A stretch of DNA of 64,000 bases from Rehmannia glutinosa (lineage: Eukaryota; Streptophyta; Magnoliopsida; Lamiales; Orobanchaceae), in contig CM071925.1 in NCBI GenBank assembly GCA_016081115.2, forward strand, positions 8,970,441-9,034,440, in the 5' to 3' direction. Shown here in pieces: positions 59,150 through 64,000 of this stretch; within the stretch, counting starts at the first letter, position 1, and the number at the start of each line of letters is the position of its first letter. Made by a program: the position numbers and the translations under genes. A model generated the notes under the pieces. That model had not been told where the DNA came from. It saw nothing but the letters and a program-made list of their open reading frames with translations, and ran no database searches.

Positions 59150-60860
59150 TTGTTGACGTGCTTTTTGGTCAACAAAGGAAAATAGAGAGTTTTGATATCG
59201 TGGGGGAGTAATTCGAAATAAAAGACAACCAAACAAGGGCTAATTCGGCCTTTTTTATTAGGTTAACAGAGCAGAACGTGTCTGGTCGGCTATCGGTTTT
59301 TACAACTTTGCTCTCTTAGTCTTTCTTTCACTCTCTTTTGATACCCTCCTATTTTCTGTCTTTTTTTTATCTATTTCTTCTCTCTTTTTCTCCTATCCTA
59401 TTACAATCCATTTTGCCCCTTTTATACCCAATCATGGGGTAATAATTGTGCAGGTAATGGGACACTTGTCCTTTTCTCAATTACTCCTAGGATATATCCT
59501 GTAGGGTGTATCTAGCTTACTAATTGCAACTTTTCCTTAAAATAATGGTGTTATTTACGGCATGCGTGGGGAGTAGCCATGTGTTGGGAGAATCTTGTTG
59601 AACATGGGGGAATATTGATACTTTTGAGAGACTATTTTATTGTGGGCACGTTCTCTTGACCATTTGACTGACGTCACCAGGGGGCTGCTCTCGTCACGTA
59701 CGTTCTGCTCGGTAAGGTGCTCGCTTGAGTTCCTGTCTGACTTTGTTTTGCTGGGTTGAGCTCGGTTTGTATTACATTTGTAGCTCAGGAGCTTACGTTA
59801 CTGTGCTCGGTTGCTTACGTCACTGGGGTCGTTTCTGGTCGGCTGGCGTCGTCATTAACTGAATGGACACGTGGCTTTATTTTTGTTTGAGCTCGGCTCG
59901 GGTGTCTTTGTTTTTCCTTGGTTCAGCTCGGGTATCATCAATGACCCCCAAGTTTAATTTCGAGGAGAACATTCTTCTGAGTCGGATTTAAACTTTAAAT
60001 GTTAATCATGAATCTTAAATGAAGGAGAAACCTTAAAAGTTTTTAGTTACTGACTACTGTCATCTGGCATTAAATGCTGAAAACGGCGCATTAATTGGGT
60101 GCTATGATGGTTGGCACATGGCATTCAGCGGTTGGACCTTTTCGCATAGGAAACAGGGAGACATGACCGTTTCTGTAGGGATATGATGTTTCCTGCAGCC
60201 TTCTGAATCCGAAAAGATGTGCCTGTTGGGCTGGTGCGCCACTTCCGAGGGAAGTTATCCTATAAATACCCCATCCCTCTTTCATTTCATAATTTCACAT
60301 CCATTACTTTCCGAGTAGCATCAACAGAGACCGAGCTGAATTTTCAGGTCGGCTTAGGGTACCAGCGTCGAGAATACTTAGGTTTTTTTCAAATTTCTTC
60401 TTTTTTCCATCTTTTCTTTTTTTCAAACAACATGTATGGTTCTGAGGATAGCCAAAACCAAAATCATAGTGTTGAGGTTGAAATAAAGGACCCTCCATCT
60501 GATCCTTCTGTTAATTCCTTGCCAGAAAGAAGGGTTCCTCCTGCAAACCCTATCTTCGTAGACCTTTCCAGTTCAGAACAGAGTCTCGAGTCAAAGGCAC
60601 CACTTGAGGAGACGCATGTAATCTTCTATCCTACCCAATGTCAATATTCCGGGAAGGTCAGGTATACAAGCCGGGTTTGCCTCAAGAGGAATCGGGCGAA
60701 GAGGTCGGGCATTCGGATCACCATTCAGACAGATCTGCTGAATTCATGGATTTTCCTCGTGATGGTCTTGAGGAGGCCAGGGGCTCGGAGGAGATCATTG
60801 CTGAGGTTCCCCGGGCCGGTGGCTTAGAGCGTGATGGGCACCGTCTGCAAGTCCAAGTGG
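59150..60860 (+). mobile_element. Probable retroelement 5' region with promoter and truncated ORF
   Basis: Less AT-rich than its flanks, with repeated GCTCGG words (59700-59935). CCTATAAATACCCC at about 60258 is a good TATA box, followed by a pyrimidine-rich leader. An ATG at 60431 opens an ORF (MYGSEDSQNQNHSVEVEIK) that is acidic and proline-rich. Near 60630 the natural reading moves to another phase (IFREGQVYKPGLPQEESGEE, then SDHHSDRSAEFMDFPRDGLE). It is cut at about 60855 by the LTR-like repeat. The layout fits the beginning of an LTR-retrotransposon gag region, but no diagnostic domain is visible, so a truncated host gene is not excluded. Confidence 0.35.
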
Positions 60861-62480
60861 CTACGATAATCTAGAGGGGGAGTGAATAGATTGTGCCCAT
60901 TTTCTCGATTATGCCCCCTTTTTGAATGTAATAAGCCAAGACAAGAATGGAAGTGCGGGAAGTAAATAACACACGTTGATTTATGAGGTTCAATCCACCT
61001 AGGGCCTAATCCTCTACCACCCCAGTATTTCCGGGATGGATTTCAAAAAAAAAAGATTTTATTAATTACCACAATTAATACAACCACCATACAACACCTC
61101 TTTGGAAATTACCACAATCTCCCTTGAAGATTACCACAATCTTCTACGGCACCTTGTGAAGATTACCACAATCTTCCGACTTGAAGAACACCAAATTCTT
61201 CAAGAATATTTCCCCCCTTCTCTCTCTAACCTTTTTCTCTCCCCCTTCTCTCTAACCCCCCAAAAATACCCCTAGAATATTTTCCCCTCCCTCTCCCTTT
61301 TACTACCGCCCCCTCCCCTTCCCCCTCCCCTCCCCTCCATGTTTTCTATTGGAGGGATACCAAATGGCGGTCCCTTGGGCGTATGAAGGTGGCCGGAATT
61401 TTTGGTCCAGGGCAAAAGCGGGTCGGAGCTTCACGGAGGTGTCTCGGAGCGGAGAAGACGATGGGTTGCGGCAGTAGATTTGGGAGAGGGAGAGGCAATT
61501 TTTTGTTTTTTTCTCTAGTTTGTTAGTAAAGTTCTTGTTTTCTTATTTTGTTTGTGTTTTCTTTTCTCGGTTGATTTGCGAAACACGTAGGCGGATCAGT
61601 TTTTTCTGTTCTGCAGTATGTAGTATTTTAGTTTTTTTTGGTGTGTTACAGTCTCCTTTAAGGAGTGTTGAAGTCTCCCAGCGTGGAGTGGTTAGTTTGG
61701 GGTGGGTAGCCATGTGAATCTGAATTGGTTTTACCAATTCCCCGCTTAGCTCTTAGTTAGTCTTGTCGGCTCTTAGCCCGTTGGCTACGTTTGTAGGTGT
61801 AATTTTAGTTTTTGAGTTGTTATAATAAAATTCTATCGTTCGACAAAAAAAAAAAGAAAAAAAGAAGAACACCAAATTCTTCAACACCTCAAAGAGCACC
61901 AAACTCTTCAATAAAAAGATTACCATAATCTTCTTACACCTAACACATAAGATCACCCAAGTGTGTTCTTACCACAAGAACACTCACACGGATATCTTGT
62001 GTTGAATGATGAACCCAAATTCAAGATTACAACTGGATAATGAATTATACAAAACTTTGAGTGCAAGTGTAATCAAGAATTAAGCCTAGACCTCAAGATG
62101 TGAAAGTGAAAGACCTTAGGCTATTACAACAAGAATATTGAAATTGAAAAACAAAAGTGTTTGCTTGAATATATCTTGTTGTGTTGTAGTATTCTCTCTT
62201 GTTGTGTTGATTCAATTCTTCATCTATTTATAGAGAATGTCTTGAACTTAATAGGCTTCTCTTGGGGATTGAAAATCTGTATTGCAAGACAATTGAAGAA
62301 TATAACTGTTAGAGATCAACACCATAAATTGAGGAAAAGTTGTATCTTTGACAACAGATTAGAATTTCTTTGTCAACGGCATAGCACGGTCGCGCTTGTA
62401 AAATAGACGTTTGAAGAAAATACCCAGAAATTGCATAGGGCGACCGGTCACCATGGGGTTCGACCGGTCGACACCCCCTT
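60855..62480 (-). repeat. LTR-like dispersed repeat, copy B (interrupted)
   Basis: This is the reverse-strand counterpart of 13090-14275. GTGGCTACGATAATCTAG at about 60857 equals the reversed border at 14251, GGGCCTAATCCTCTACCACC at about 61000 matches the 14100 block, and GACCGGTC units close it at 62440-62475. The hairpin array is present (61095-61200 and 61864-61935). The retroposon at 61204-61863 is inserted within it. Confidence 0.65.
61204..61863 (+). mobile_element. Poly(A)-tailed retroposon with 21-bp TSD
   Basis: A 21-base direct repeat starting GAAGAACACCAAATTCTTCA flanks the insert (61183-61203 and 61864-61884). The insert ends in a long A-rich tail after CTATCGTTCGAC. The 5' part is CT-rich (61204-61340), as in LINE leaders; the middle has GGAGGTGTCTCGGAGCGGAG and no long ORF; the 3' part TTTTTGAGTTGTTATAATAA resembles LINE 3' ends. 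It is best read as an internally deleted, non-autonomous LINE or a processed retrocopy. Confidence 0.8.
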
Positions 62481-63335
62481 TGTAACGACCCAATTTTATA
62501 AAATTAAAATATTCTAAAAATATCTTTAAGAAAACATAAATTTATAAATTAAAGTGATCCCAATAATGATCAAAAAGTTGATTTAGAATTTTAATTCTTA
62601 AGAAAAAAATATAATGATAATAATAATACTAATAATAATAGTAATAATAATAATATTAATAGTAATAATAATATTACATCTTCCAAATCAAATATCCAAC
62701 AATTATTTCAAGCATAAACCGAAAAAGTTAAAGACAAATCTAAATTTAGTCCGATCATAATTATTTAAACTATAAATATAGCATGATTTATTCCACCATC
62801 CACAACATCATATCTTCAACCGGATTCCTCAACCTAAAAGTCATGATAATAATAGGGGTGAGCTTCATCTCGCTCAGTAGGGATATATATGTCAATATTT
62901 AATATAACATGAAAAGCATTCACATAATTACAACAATAAATTCATTCATTTCCTCTTTTTCCTCTGACTGGCCAGTTCCTGCATATAGCATTGCGGGTTC
63001 ACCCTGAAGATACGTTTGATCTCGGACCCTTTTCATAGCCCCTAGCTTATATGAATTCCTCTTGACATATATATTGCAATAAATGAAGTACAATCATGGA
63101 ACATTAAATAAAGACAAATAATAATAAAAATCCCTACCTTAATAATTGCAGATATTCGATGTAGAAAAATGAACAGTAAAAGTCCTAGTCCTCGACCCCT
63201 TCGTTTTCTACATTAAATAAAATTATAATTAATATGTGATTTTAATAAATCAAACTAATTAATGAAAGAATTTCTGAATAATATTGAAAAAAGGCTTGTG
63301 ATCTGTGAATATATATATATATATATAGGGAGGGG
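62481..63335. other. AT-rich spacer
   Basis: Begins with GTAACGACCCAATTTTAT, which resembles a common plant repeat end, contains an (ATA/AAT)n run at 62610-62672 and a (TA)n tract at 63309-63327. No gene is seen. Confidence 0.35.
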
Positions 63336-63790
63336 GTTATATGAGACCACCTCATAGGGTAAGACCATATGGACCAATCCTAGCCACATATCTAGATTTT
63401 CTAATGGTTGTGATTTTAGAGCTAAAATTACAAATTAAATCCTGGAAAATAGAGGGAGGGGTAAATTAGTAATCCTACAAAAATACCCAATATTCATGGG
63501 ATTCTGTTCACATTATGATTACACAATCTCTCTAAATCTCACATCAAATTCATTGTGAACAATCTCATTCTCCTTCTTCTTCGAGCGCTCATCATGAAAG
63601 AAAACAAACATCCATCTTCTTCTTCAACGCACTACTGTGAGAAATCATTCATTCTTCTTCTTCAACACACTATTGTGTGAAAAAAGTTGCAGACAGTTTA
63701 CTATAGTTGCTAGAGCTCAACTTCAGTTCGAAGTTTGCTTATGAAGATGTAATTTGTTGCTTGTGTAGATGTGTCATGGTGCTTTTATAT
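63328..63790. repeat. Start of another GAGACC-type element next to a (TA)n tract
   Basis: Directly after the TA tract comes GGGAGGGGGTTATATGAGACC, then CCAATCCTAGCCACAT, resembling the other GAGACC ends in orientation and layout. It continues past the window end. Confidence 0.45.
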
Positions 63791-64000
63791 ACCATTAACT
63801 ACATAAGCAAGTCATAAGCAACAAATTCATACTACATAAGCAACAATCCTATACTACATAAACAACAAATATACACTACGTATGCACCACGAATACATTA
63901 ATACATAAGCAAGTCATAGCAACAAACTCATACTACATAAGCAACAAGTCTATACTACATAAGCAATGAATATACATTACGTATGCACCATGGATACATT
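63790..64000. repeat. Tandem repeat, about 103-bp period
   Basis: Two units share ACATAAGCAAGTCATAGCAA, ACTACATAAGCAACAA and CACTACGTATGCACCA with few differences, and the array runs off the right edge. Shorter internal copies of ACTACATAAGCAACAA make it partly higher-order. Confidence 0.8.

Overview
The window is nuclear DNA of a flowering plant, most likely a eudicot; the species cannot be fixed from sequence alone. It is AT-rich, its host genes carry many short GT-AG introns, and plant-type transposable elements fill most of the space. Only four protein-coding host loci and one tRNA gene are supported. The largest ORFs belong to retroelements.

Host loci: (1) 802-1066 (+), the C-terminal piece of an MscS-like (MSL10-type) mechanosensitive channel, either the last exon of a gene lying left of the window or a fragment. 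(2) 3842-7593 (-), a complete 10-exon thermospermine synthase (ACL5) gene coding for 345 aa. (3) 46490-49399 (-), a 6-exon 40S ribosomal protein S3 gene, intact except for two single-base deletions in exon 3 at the KH-loop codons. (4) 50904-54759 (-), a complete 11-exon peroxin PEX10 gene coding for 398 aa. (5) 54953-55024 (-), a tRNA-Asp(GTC) gene just upstream of PEX10. These loci have separate housekeeping or developmental jobs (polyamine synthesis, translation, peroxisome import) and do not form a pathway. RPS3, PEX10 and the tRNA make a compact gene-rich island on one strand.

Mobile DNA by region: 1-3.5 kb, short inverted-repeat elements. 7.8-9.1 kb, two Mutator-like non-autonomous elements with 9-bp target duplications, one just upstream of ACL5. 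11-16.6 kb, LINE ORF1 pieces apparently split by LTR-like repeats. 17.4-20.4 kb, hAT-type and other miniature elements. 21.5-28.7 kb (-), one nearly genome-length but decayed endogenous pararetrovirus (Caulimoviridae) with a recognisable tRNA-Met primer site and promoter, lying between inverted arms of another repeat. 29.4-30.6 kb, an element with 23-bp inverted ends and many GTAACAC units. 30.7-35.5 kb (+), a full-length but broken Ty1/copia element with 5-bp TSD. 35.6-36.7 kb, a long-TIR element. 37.8-43.2 kb (+), a very young Ty3/gypsy chromovirus whose LTRs differ at only two positions. 43.5-44.2 kb, a Mutator-like element. 44.9-45.35 kb, a degenerate minisatellite. 55.5-56.5 kb, a non-autonomous CACTA element with 3-bp TSD. 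56.6-64 kb, GAGACC-ended repeats with TGCAT-rich arrays, an unidentified acidic ORF, and an LTR-like repeat that is the inverted counterpart of 13.1-14.3 kb and is itself interrupted by a poly(A)-tailed retroposon.

I found no convincing new enzymatic system. The most unusual material is structural: an array of short hairpins with compensating stem changes inside the LTR-like repeat, the pararetrovirus inside an inverted repeat with an apparently coat-before-movement order, and a repeat family joining GAGACC ends to TGCAT minisatellites next to (TA)n tracts.
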